Origin: Nocardia panacis
GTDB lineage: Bacteria; Actinomycetota; Actinomycetes; Mycobacteriales; Mycobacteriaceae
Assembly (NCBI RefSeq): GCF_003598715.1
Contig: NZ_QZFU01000029.1
Span: forward strand, 479,050 to 543,049
Reading direction: 5' to 3'
Length of the DNA stretch: 64,000 nt
In this document: positions 25,454-33,060 of the stretch, piece by piece
How the letters are laid out: each line of letters begins with the position of its first letter
Numbering within the stretch: position 1 is the stretch's first letter
Translations under genes and position numbers: made by a program
Notes under the pieces: model-generated
What the model saw: the letters and a program-made list of their open reading frames with translations, nothing else
The model's database searches: none
Told to the model about the DNA's origin: nothing

Positions 25454-26002
25454 AATGCCCCCAACTCCCGTCTCCAGAGACGAGAGAACCCCCGCCCGGC
25501 CCATCCACGCCGCCAATGAGGTCGTACCCGGACCCTCTCTTCGCCGCTGCCATGAAAGCTGTTGGCGGACAGCGCCAAGAACACGGCGAAACTCGCTGAA
25601 CCGTGCCATCAATACATCTTTGGCGGACTTGCTCGCGGGCTCGGAGCCGCCGACTCGAGAAACGGGAACGGTCGTCGGACCACACAAATCAGCTTTGAAC
25701 AGGGCGAGCCGCCGCAACGTAATGCCTGAATGGCAACGCAAGATCCGTCGCGGTGCACAAGAAAGTTGGTGCCGTGCAAGGCGGCTAGCACAATCGCGAG
25801 CCCGAAGCCTGAAACTCGGCAAACGAATCGTGCACCCGGACCGCACACTTCGTGCCACGGCCACATCAACACCCCAACGAACCACAACCCAGGGGGTCCG
25901 GGGGCGAAGCCCGCCGGGCGGGGCCTGGGGGTTGCACCCCCAGAAAAATGACGATCGATAAAGGCAAGCGCCCTCCGCGAGCACAGCTCACCCAATCGAT
26001 CG
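25454..26002. other. 549-bp gene-free interval
   Basis: No protein gene is convincing here: open frames on both strands have arginine/proline-rich composition and no codon bias. Besides the flanking poly-C run it holds a GC-rich hairpin element near its right end (25889-25943). The middle (25540-25860) has lower GC than the neighbouring genes and shows no recognisable signal. Confidence 0.6.
25889..25943. repeat. GC-rich element with hairpin CTGGGGGT-TGC-ACCCCCAG
   Basis: A block beginning CCAGGGGGTCCGGGGGCGAA and ending with a perfect 8-bp hairpin (25925-25943). Very similar GGGGTCC...GGGGCGAAGCCC stretches recur as intergenic elements in actinobacterial genomes. On the plus strand the hairpin is followed by A rather than T residues, so it is not a clear terminator. 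Confidence 0.5.
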
Positions 26003-26075
26003 TGCCCTCGGCAGGATTCGAACCTGCGGCCTTCTGCTCCGGAGGCAGACGCTCTATCCCCTGAGCTACGAGGGC
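26003..26075 (-). tRNA. tRNA-Arg (anticodon CCG)
   Basis: On the minus strand the acceptor GCCCTCG pairs with CGAGGGC, followed by discriminator A. The D-arm is TAGCTCAGGGGATAGAGC, the anticodon loop CTCCGGA gives anticodon CCG, and the T-arm contains GGTTCGAATCC. CCA is not encoded. It is divergent from argS, the synthetase that charges it. Confidence 0.97.
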
Positions 26076-26191
26076 GGGGATGGGATTTGGTGCGGGGGCA
26101 AGCGTATCGCATTGGGGGGTTGGGGGCCAAAAGGCGGGGTGGGATGGGGTGTGGCGGGTGCCCGCCGGAGGTGGGCGGGCGGCGCGACCCA

Positions 26192-26197
26192 TAGGAT
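26192..26197 (+). promoter_or_regulatory. Candidate -10 box of argS (leaderless or very short leader)
   Basis: TAGGAT followed by 8 bases and the GTG start at 26206, so transcription would start at or next to the start codon. No obvious -35 or Shine-Dalgarno is seen. The arrangement matches the one before tetR at 5765. Confidence 0.45.
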
Positions 26198-26205
26198 AGA
26201 GACTC

Positions 26206-27864
26206 GTGACTCCAGCTGACCTTGCAGATCTCCTTCGCGCCACCGCGTCGAAGGTGCTTGTCGAACGCGGATTGGACGCTGCCGTCCTCCCCGAGCAGGT
26301 CACGGTGGAACGACCCCGAAACCCGGAACACGGTGATTACGCCACCAACGTGGCCTTGCAGATCGGCAAGAAAGCGGGCGCGAATTCGCGTGACCTGGCC
26401 GGTTGGCTGGCCGAGGCGCTGACGGCGGCCGACGGTATCGAGACGGCCGAGGTGGCCGGTCCCGGCTTCCTCAATATCCGCCTGGCCAAGGATGCGCAGG
26501 GCGCGATCGTGCGGCAGGTGCTCGAGGCGGGCGCGGGCTACGGCACCGGCGCCGCCCTGCAGGGCAGGAATATCAATCTGGAGTTCGTCTCCGCGAACCC
26601 GACGGGTCCGGTGCACCTGGGTGGCACCCGCTGGGCGGCGGTCGGCGACGCGCTGGGGCGGATCCTGGCGGCGCAGGGCGCGCAGGTGGTGCGCGAGTAC
26701 TACTTCAATGATCACGGCGCGCAGATCGATCGCTTCGCGCGTTCGCTGGTCGCCTCGGCGACGGGGCAGCCGACCCCGGAGGACGGCTACGCGGGCGAAT
26801 ATATCGGCGAGATCGCCCAGCAGATCGTGGCGAACCATCCGCAGGCGCCCGAACTGCCGCAGGACGAGCGGGTGGAGCTGTTCCGCGCCGAGGGCGTGGA
26901 GCTGATGTTCGCGCAGATCAAGCAGTCGCTGCACGAGTTCGGCACCGATTTCGACGTGTACTTCAATGAGAGCGCCCTGTTCGACTCCGGCGCGGTGGAT
27001 CGCGCCGTCACCAAGTTGAAGGATTCCGGGGACCTCTACGAGAAGGACGGAGCCTGGTGGATGGCCAGCTCCGAATACGGTGACGAGAAGGATCGCGTCG
27101 TCATCAAGAGCGATGGCCACGCCGCCTATGTGGCGGGCGATATCGCGTACTACCAGGACAAGCGCAGGCGCGGTTTCGACCTGTGCATCTATATGCTCGG
27201 CGCGGACCATCACGGCTATATCGGTCGTTTGAAGGCGATCGCCGCCACCTCCGGCGAGGATCCGGCCACCGTTGAGGTGCTCATCGGTCAGATGGTCAAC
27301 CTGGTGAAAGATGGTGTGGCCGTACGCATGTCGAAGCGCGCGGGCACGGTGGTGACGCTGGAGGACCTGGTCGAGGCGATCGGTGTCGACGCGTCGCGCT
27401 ATGTGCTGGTGCGCTCGTCGGTGAACGCGAGCATCGATATCGATCTCGGCCTGTGGACCAAGCAGAGCAATGAGAATCCGGTCTACTACGTGCAGTACGC
27501 CCACGCCAGGACCTGCGCGGTGGGCCGCAATGCCGCCGATTTCGGATTCGACGGCGTCGCACCGGATTTCGGTCTGCTCACCGCCGACGAGGAGGGTGCG
27601 CTGATCCGCACCATCGGTGAGTACCCTGCGGTGCTGGCGGGCGCGGCGAACCTGCGCGAACCGCACCGGGTGGCCCGCTACCTGGAGGAGTTGGCGGGCG
27701 CCTACCACCGTTTCCAGACCAATAAGACGCTGCGGATCCTGCCTCAGGGCGATGACCCGGTCACCTCGGTGAACGCGGCCCGCCTGGAATTGGTCGCCGC
27801 GACCCGCCAGGTTCTCGCCAATGGCCTCGCCCTGCTCGGGGTGGGCGCACCGGAACGGATGTGA
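26206..27864 (+). CDS. argS: Arginyl-tRNA synthetase
   Basis: 552-aa class I aminoacyl-tRNA synthetase charging tRNA-Arg. The N-terminal Add-1 domain recognises the D-loop. The HIGH-type signature appears as NPTGPVHLGGTRWAAVGDAL, with the related YYFNDHGAQIDRFARS after it. The KMSKS-type loop is VRMSKRAGTVVTLEDL, and the C-terminal DALR anticodon-binding domain includes YVQYAHARTCAV. GTG 26206 has no clear Shine-Dalgarno but a -10 box close by. It is the first gene of the argS-lysA-hom-thrC-thrB series conserved in mycobacteria. Confidence 0.97.
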   Translation: MTPADLADLLRATASKVLVERGLDAAVLPEQVTVERPRNPEHGDYATNVALQIGKKAGANSRDLAGWLAEALTAADGIETAEVAGPGFLNIRLAKDAQGAIVRQVLEAGAGYGTGAALQGRNINLEFVSANPTGPVHLGGTRWAAVGDALGRILAAQGAQVVREYYFNDHGAQIDRFARSLVASATGQPTPEDGYAGEYIGEIAQQIVANHPQAPELPQDERVELFRAEGVELMFAQIKQSLHEFGTDFDVYFNESALFDSGAVDRAVTKLKDSGDLYEKDGAWWMASSEYGDEKDRVVIKSDGHAAYVAGDIAYYQDKRRRGFDLCIYMLGADHHGYIGRLKAIAATSGEDPATVEVLIGQMVNLVKDGVAVRMSKRAGTVVTLEDLVEAIGVDASRYVLVRSSVNASIDIDLGLWTKQSNENPVYYVQYAHARTCAVGRNAADFGFDGVAPDFGLLTADEEGALIRTIGEYPAVLAGAANLREPHRVARYLEELAGAYHRFQTNKTLRILPQGDDPVTSVNAARLELVAATRQVLANGLALLGVGAPERM

Positions 27865-27895
27865 ACGAAGTGATGAGCGAATTCGAGGTTCAGCG

Positions 27896-29317
27896 GTGAG
27901 CGCGCACCCGGCGGGACCAAGGCACGCCGAGATTCCGCACGCGCCGAGTCTGCCCGAGCGGCCGACCGATCCGCGCCGGATGATCGACCTGCCCGCGAAC
28001 GTGTGGCCGCGCAACGCCGCTCGCGACGCCGACGGTGTGGTCCGTTTGGCGGGTGTGCCGGTGACGGAGTTGGCCGAGCGGTTCGGTACGCCGCTGTTCG
28101 TGGTGGACGAGGACGATTTCCGTTCCCGCTGCCGGGATATGGTGCGCGCCTTCGGCCCCGACGCGCGAGTGCACTACGCCTCCAAGGCTTTTCTGTGCGG
28201 TGAGGTGGCCCGCTGGATTCGGGACGAGGGCCTGTCCCTGGATGTCTGCTCGGGCAACGAGTTGGCCATCGCGCTGCACGCCGATTTCCCGGCGGAGCGG
28301 ATCGCCTTGCACGGCAACAATAAATCCGTCGCCGAACTCGAGGCCGCGGTGGCGGCGGGGGTCGGCCATGTCGTGGTCGACTCGCTGATCGAGATCGAGC
28401 GGCTCGAGGCCGTCGCGGCGGCCGCCGATGTGGTGCAGGATGTGCTGGTCCGCGTCACGGTCGGTGTGGAAGCGCATACGCACGAGTACATTTCGACCGC
28501 CCACGAGGATCAGAAGTTCGGCTTCTCGATCGCCAGCGGCGATGCCATGCAGGCGCTGGCCCGCGTATTCGACGCGCGGAATCTGCGCCTGGTCGGCCTG
28601 CACAGTCATATCGGTTCGCAGATCTTCGATATCGACGGGTTCGAGGTGGCGGCGCGGCGCATGCTGCGGCTGCTGCACGACGCGATCGGCAAGTTCGGGG
28701 TGGAGCGCACCGCGCAGATCGCTACCCTCGATCTCGGCGGCGGACTTGGTATTTCGTACCTGGAGAGCGATGATCCGCCGCCGCTGGACGATTTCGCGGC
28801 CAAGGTGGCCGATCTGGTAGCGGCCGAGGCCGACATGATCGGTCTGCCGCGTCCGGTGATCGCGGTGGAGCCGGGCCGCGCCATCGCGGGGCCGGGCACG
28901 GTGACGCTGTACGAGGTCGGCACCATCAAGGATGTCTCGCTCGACGGTGGATTCAGCCGTCGCTACGTGAGCGTCGACGGCGGTATGAGCGACAATATCC
29001 GGCCCGCGCTCTATCAGGCCGATTACGACTGCCGCCTGGTCTCGCGCACCTCGCAGGCGCAGGCCGTGGTCGCACGCGTGGTCGGAAAGCATTGTGAGAG
29101 CGGCGATATCGTCGTGCGCGACGCTTGGATGCCGGAGGATGTCGGCCCCGGAGATCTGGTGGCGGTAGCCGCGACGGGCGCGTACTGCTATTCGATGTCG
29201 AGCCGATACAACCAGTTGGCGCGCCCGGCCGTGGTCGCGGTCAAGGACGGCGCGGCCAGACTCGTCCTGCGCCGGGAGACGGTGGCGGATCTGCTGAGCT
29301 TGGAGGTGCGGGAATGA
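27896..29317 (+). CDS. lysA: Diaminopimelate decarboxylase
   Basis: 473-aa PLP enzyme that decarboxylates meso-diaminopimelate to lysine, drawing on the cell-wall precursor pool. The PLP Lys is in RVHYASKAFLCGEVA, followed by LDVCSGNELAIAL, the glycine-rich phosphate loop LDLGGGLGISY, and in the second domain VSVDGGMSDNIRPALY and AYCYSMSSRYN. The GTG at 27896 is chosen because homology starts there; the longer frame only runs back into argS. Its stop overlaps the hom start by ATGA. Confidence 0.97.
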   Translation: MSAHPAGPRHAEIPHAPSLPERPTDPRRMIDLPANVWPRNAARDADGVVRLAGVPVTELAERFGTPLFVVDEDDFRSRCRDMVRAFGPDARVHYASKAFLCGEVARWIRDEGLSLDVCSGNELAIALHADFPAERIALHGNNKSVAELEAAVAAGVGHVVVDSLIEIERLEAVAAAADVVQDVLVRVTVGVEAHTHEYISTAHEDQKFGFSIASGDAMQALARVFDARNLRLVGLHSHIGSQIFDIDGFEVAARRMLRLLHDAIGKFGVERTAQIATLDLGGGLGISYLESDDPPPLDDFAAKVADLVAAEADMIGLPRPVIAVEPGRAIAGPGTVTLYEVGTIKDVSLDGGFSRRYVSVDGGMSDNIRPALYQADYDCRLVSRTSQAQAVVARVVGKHCESGDIVVRDAWMPEDVGPGDLVAVAATGAYCYSMSSRYNQLARPAVVAVKDGAARLVLRRETVADLLSLEVRE

Positions 29318-30669
29318 CCCAGACGGTCAATAACGGCGGGTGGGGCGAGGATCATCCGATCGGCGTCGCGGTGCTCGGCATGGGCACGGTCGGCACCGAG
29401 GTGGTGCGGGTGCTGCGCGAGAATGCCGCCGATCTGCGTGCCCGCGTCGGCGCGCCGGTGGTGCTGCGCGGGGTGGCGGTGCGCAACCTGGCGACCGATC
29501 GCGGAATTCCGGCCGAGCTGCTGACAACAGACGCGGCCGCGCTGGTCAACCGCGACGACGTGGATATCGTCGTCGAGGTGATCGGCGGGATCGAACCCGC
29601 GCGGGCGCTGATCAAATCCGCGCTGAACGCGGGCAAATCCGTGGTCACCGCGAATAAGGCGCTGCTGGCCGACTACACCGGCGAATTGGCCGCCGCCGCC
29701 GAGCGCCATCGCGCCGACCTCTACTTCGAGGCCGCTGTCGCGGGTGCGATCCCGGTGGTGCGTCCGCTGATCCAGTCGCTGTCGGGTGACCGGGTCAATC
29801 GCGTGGTCGGCATTGTCAACGGCACCACCAACTTCATCCTGTCCGCCATGGACGAGACCGGCGCGGACTACTCGCAGACCCTGGCCGAGGCCACCCGCCT
29901 GGGTTACGCGGAGGCCGATCCCACGGCCGATGTCGAGGGCTACGACGCCGCGGCGAAGGCCGCGATCCTGGCCTCGCTGGCCTTCCACACCAGGGTCACC
30001 GCCGCCGATGTCTATCGCGAGGGTATTTCCAAGATCAGCGCCGAGGATCTGGAGACGGCCTCGGCCGTGGACTGCACGGTGAAGCTGCTGGCTATCTGCG
30101 AGCGCGTCCCGGCGGGGGCGGGGGAGCCCGGCCCGGAGGCGGGCGGCAAGGAGCGCATCTCGGTGCGCGTTTACCCGGCCCTGGTTCCGCGTCGGCATCC
30201 GCTCGCCGCGGTCAATGGCGCGTTCAACGCGGTGGTCGTGGAGGCCGAGTACGCGGGTCGTCTGATGTTCTACGGCCAGGGCGCGGGCGGTGCGCCCACG
30301 GCCTCGGCGGTGCTCGGCGATCTGGTCATGGCGGCGCGCAACAAATTTTTCGGTGGCCGCGCGCCGGGTGAATCGGTTTATGCTGAGCTACCGATCGCGC
30401 CGATCGGCGATACACCCACCCGCTACCACGTCAACCTGCAGGTCGCCGACAAGCCGGGCGTGCTGGCCAAGGTGGCGGGCGAATTCGCCCAGCACGAGGT
30501 GAGCATCTCGACCGTCCGTCAAGAAGGGCACGGTTCGGGCGCGCGCCTGGTCGTGGTCACCCACCACGCGGCCGAATCGGCGCTCGCGGACACCGTGGCC
30601 GCCCTGGCGGAGATGGAGTCCGTCACATCCGTGACCAGCGTTCTGAGATTGGAAGGCACCGAAGAATGA
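29314..30669 (+). CDS. hom: Homoserine dehydrogenase
   Basis: 451-aa NAD(P)H-dependent enzyme reducing aspartate semialdehyde to homoserine, the branch point to threonine and methionine. It has the Rossmann motif GVAVLGMGTVGTEVVRVL, NKALLADY with the catalytic Lys region, and FEAAVAGAIPVVRPL. GIVNGTTNFILSAMDETGADY is the homoserine-dehydrogenase signature. A C-terminal ACT domain (about 370-451, VNLQVADKPGVLAKVAGEFA) implies feedback control by threonine. Overlaps lysA and thrC by ATGA on both sides, so the group is translationally coupled. Confidence 0.97.
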   Translation: MTQTVNNGGWGEDHPIGVAVLGMGTVGTEVVRVLRENAADLRARVGAPVVLRGVAVRNLATDRGIPAELLTTDAAALVNRDDVDIVVEVIGGIEPARALIKSALNAGKSVVTANKALLADYTGELAAAAERHRADLYFEAAVAGAIPVVRPLIQSLSGDRVNRVVGIVNGTTNFILSAMDETGADYSQTLAEATRLGYAEADPTADVEGYDAAAKAAILASLAFHTRVTAADVYREGISKISAEDLETASAVDCTVKLLAICERVPAGAGEPGPEAGGKERISVRVYPALVPRRHPLAAVNGAFNAVVVEAEYAGRLMFYGQGAGGAPTASAVLGDLVMAARNKFFGGRAPGESVYAELPIAPIGDTPTRYHVNLQVADKPGVLAKVAGEFAQHEVSISTVRQEGHGSGARLVVVTHHAAESALADTVAALAEMESVTSVTSVLRLEGTEE

Positions 30670-31763
30670 GTTTCTCCGCTGGCGTGCGGCCCCAGGCCCC
30701 GGTGCACACCCGGTGGCCCGGCCTGATCGCGGCCTACCGCGACCGTTTGGCGGGCGCGGCCGAGTGGGAGCCGGTCACCCTGTACGAGGGCGGCACGCCG
30801 CTGGTGCCCGCCCCGCACCTGTCCGAGCTGACGGGCTGCGAGGTGTACCTCAAGGTCGAGGGCCTGAACCCGACGGGTTCGTTCAAGGACCGCGGCATGA
30901 CCATGGCCATCACCGACGCCAAATATCGGGGTCAGCGTGCCGTGCTGTGCGCGTCCACCGGTAATACTTCGGCTTCGGCCGCCGCCTACGCCACCCGCGC
31001 CGGGATGAGCTGCGCGGTGCTGATTCCCGAGGGGAAGATCGCCATGGGCAAGTTGGCCCAGGCGGTGATGCTCGGCGCGAAGATCATCCAGGTCGCGGGT
31101 AATTTCGACGACTGCCTCGAGTTGGCGCGCAAGGTCACTTCCGAATTCCCGAGCATCGGTCTGGTGAATTCGGTGAATCCGGCCCGGATCGAGGGCCAGA
31201 AGACCGCGGCCTTCGAGATCTGCGATGTGCTGGGCAAGGCCCCCGATGTGCACGCGCTGCCGGTCGGTAATGCGGGCAATATCACCGCGTACTGGCGGGG
31301 CTACAGCGAGTACCACGCCGACGGTGTCGTGGACAGTCGTCCGCGCATGCTCGGTGTGCAGGCGGCGGGGGCGGCCCCGCTGGTCAACGGTGCTCCGGTG
31401 TCGAATCCGGAGACGGTGGCCACGGCCATCCGCATCGGCGCGCCCGCTTCCTGGAATGGCGCGATGGCGGCCAAGGAGGAGTCGGGCGGCGCGTTCCGTG
31501 CGGCCACCGACGCGGAGATCCTGTCGGCCTACCGGCTGATCGCGGCCACCGAGGGGGTTTTCGTGGAGCCCGCGTCGGCCGCGAGTGTGGCGGGTCTGCT
31601 CGCCGCCAGGGCCGAGGGTTGGCTCGACGCCGGACTCACCGTGGTCTGCACCGTCACCGGCAACGGTCTCAAGGATCCCGATAACGCGCTGGCGGGAATG
31701 CCTCTGGTGCAACCGATTCCGGTCGATCCGGTGGCGGTCGCCCGCGCGTTGGAGTTGGCCTGA
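30666..31763 (+). CDS. thrC: Threonine synthase
   Basis: 365-aa PLP enzyme converting O-phosphohomoserine to threonine. The Lys that binds PLP is in GLNPTGSFKDRGMTMAITDA, and the phosphate cup is ALPVGNAGNITAYWRGY, with GLLAARAEG and VCTVTGNGLKDPD near the end. This is the short actinobacterial class without the long plant/yeast N-terminal region. Start overlaps hom; thrB begins 1 base after its stop. Confidence 0.97.
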   Translation: MSFSAGVRPQAPVHTRWPGLIAAYRDRLAGAAEWEPVTLYEGGTPLVPAPHLSELTGCEVYLKVEGLNPTGSFKDRGMTMAITDAKYRGQRAVLCASTGNTSASAAAYATRAGMSCAVLIPEGKIAMGKLAQAVMLGAKIIQVAGNFDDCLELARKVTSEFPSIGLVNSVNPARIEGQKTAAFEICDVLGKAPDVHALPVGNAGNITAYWRGYSEYHADGVVDSRPRMLGVQAAGAAPLVNGAPVSNPETVATAIRIGAPASWNGAMAAKEESGGAFRAATDAEILSAYRLIAATEGVFVEPASAASVAGLLAARAEGWLDAGLTVVCTVTGNGLKDPDNALAGMPLVQPIPVDPVAVARALELA

Positions 31764-31764
31764 G

Positions 31765-32748
31765 TTGTCCGCTCACGAGAGCCAGGTGATCACCCGGACG
31801 CTGCCCGCCGGTTCGGCGGTCCGCGTCCGGGTGCCGGCCTCCACCGCGAATCTCGGCCCCGGATTCGATTCGCTCGGCATGGCCCTGGCTATCTATGACG
31901 AAATCGAGGTGCGCACCACCGATTCCGGGTTGAACATCCGGGTCGAGGGCGAAGGCGCCGACGATGTGCCCTGGGGGCCTTCGCATCTGGTGGTGCGCGC
32001 GATCGAGCGCGGCCTGGAGGCGGCGGGTGTCTGGGCCGATGGCCTCGATGTGGTGTGCCGCAACGTGATTCCGCATTCGCGGGGTCTCGGATCCTCTGCC
32101 TCGGCGGTGGTCGGCGGACTGGCCGCCGGTTGTGCCCTTGCGGCGGAACTGGATTCGGCGCTGCGCGTCGATGCCGACCGGTTGGTGCAGCTGGCCTCGG
32201 AATTCGAGGGTCATCCCGATAATGCCGCGGCCAGTGTGCTCGGCGGAATCGTGGTGTCCTGGACCGAAACCGATCGCGCCGCCGATGCGGGCGCCGAGAT
32301 CGCGGTGCCCGATCACGGCCGGGTCTATCGCGCTGTGCGCTTGCAACCGCATCCGGACCTGCGTCCGGTGGTCCTGATCCCGCAGGAGCGCTCCTCCACC
32401 GCGCACACCAGGGGTCTGCTGCCCGAGACGGTGCCGCACGGCGACGCCGCCTTCAATGTCAGCCGCGCCGCGCTCGCCGTCGTCGCGCTCACCGCCCGCC
32501 CCGACCTGCTCATGCCCGCCACCGCGGACCGGCTGCATCAGGCCCAGCGTGCTCCCGCGCTACCGCTGTCGACGGCGTGGATCCAGCGGCTGCGCGCCGC
32601 CGGAATCGCGGCGACGGTCTCCGGCGCGGGTCCGACCGTGCTGGCGCTGTGCACCAGTGAATTTCCCGCGGATTTGCGCGAACTCGCGGCCGCCGACGGC
32701 CTTCGGGTGCTCGAGCCGGGACTCGCCGAGGGCGTGCTGGTCGACTGA
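31765..32748 (+). CDS. thrB: Homoserine kinase
   Basis: 327-aa GHMP-family kinase that phosphorylates homoserine for ThrC. The ATP-binding glycine/serine loop is IPHSRGLGSSASAVVGGL. An N-terminal VPASTANLGPGFDSLGMAL motif and the C-terminal TVSGAGPTVLALC are GHMP hallmarks. The TTG at 31765 is the only start consistent with the 1-base gap to thrC; the frame further upstream is inside thrC. Last gene before the rho promoter. Confidence 0.95.
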   Translation: MSAHESQVITRTLPAGSAVRVRVPASTANLGPGFDSLGMALAIYDEIEVRTTDSGLNIRVEGEGADDVPWGPSHLVVRAIERGLEAAGVWADGLDVVCRNVIPHSRGLGSSASAVVGGLAAGCALAAELDSALRVDADRLVQLASEFEGHPDNAAASVLGGIVVSWTETDRAADAGAEIAVPDHGRVYRAVRLQPHPDLRPVVLIPQERSSTAHTRGLLPETVPHGDAAFNVSRAALAVVALTARPDLLMPATADRLHQAQRAPALPLSTAWIQRLRAAGIAATVSGAGPTVLALCTSEFPADLRELAAADGLRVLEPGLAEGVLVD

Positions 32749-32761
32749 CGGCGAGTCTGCC

Positions 32762-32791
32762 TTGCCGAGTTTCCCGGTTGCCAGCTATCCT
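32762..32791 (+). promoter_or_regulatory. Candidate sigma-70-type promoter of rho
   Basis: TTGCCG at 32762-32767, 18-base spacer and TATCCT at 32786-32791. It lies right after thrB and would give a transcript leader of about 260 bases before the rho GTG. Confidence 0.65.
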
Positions 32792-32797
32792 GGGCGA

Positions 32798-33060
32798 GTC
32801 CGTACATCGTGCGCATCAGACGCCGGTGCTTCATCAGGGCAATCGCTCCAGCAGGCTCCAGGCTCGAGCCTCCAGGCCATGGGGGTACTGCGCAGCTGTG
32901 CAACTGGAATGATCTCTCCCACCTTTCACGAACCGGTGGCGAAGCCGCCGGTCCGGCGGAGCAGGTGATACGGCGATAAACCGAGTCCGGCGCAGTGTCC
33001 GGGCTGCGGGACTGACCCCTCGAAACAGCACACGGCGGTCGAGGGAAGGAAAGGATTTCC
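32798..33060 (+). other. Long untranslated leader of rho
   Basis: No gene is seen in this roughly 260-base stretch. It contains the palindrome AGGCTCGAGCCT (32860-32871) and a 9-bp hairpin ACCGGTGGC-GAA-GCCGCCGGT (32932-32952, one G-U pair). Rho is autoregulated through its leader in other bacteria, so an attenuation role is plausible but unproven. AAGGAAAGGA just before 33061 is the ribosome-binding site. Confidence 0.5.

Noticed and set aside
25455..25961. 168-codon plus-strand frame between gntR and tRNA-Arg
   Set aside because: No Shine-Dalgarno, no codon bias and no recognisable domain; it begins in the poly-C region.
25609..28014. About 800-codon open frame on the minus strand across tRNA-Arg and argS
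   Set aside because: It runs through a tRNA and antisense to argS, with no domain; a GC shadow.
32798..33060. Rho leader considered as a known riboswitch (cobalamin, SAM-IV, M-box)
   Set aside because: No conserved box of these classes (for example a B12 box) could be found; only simple hairpins are seen.
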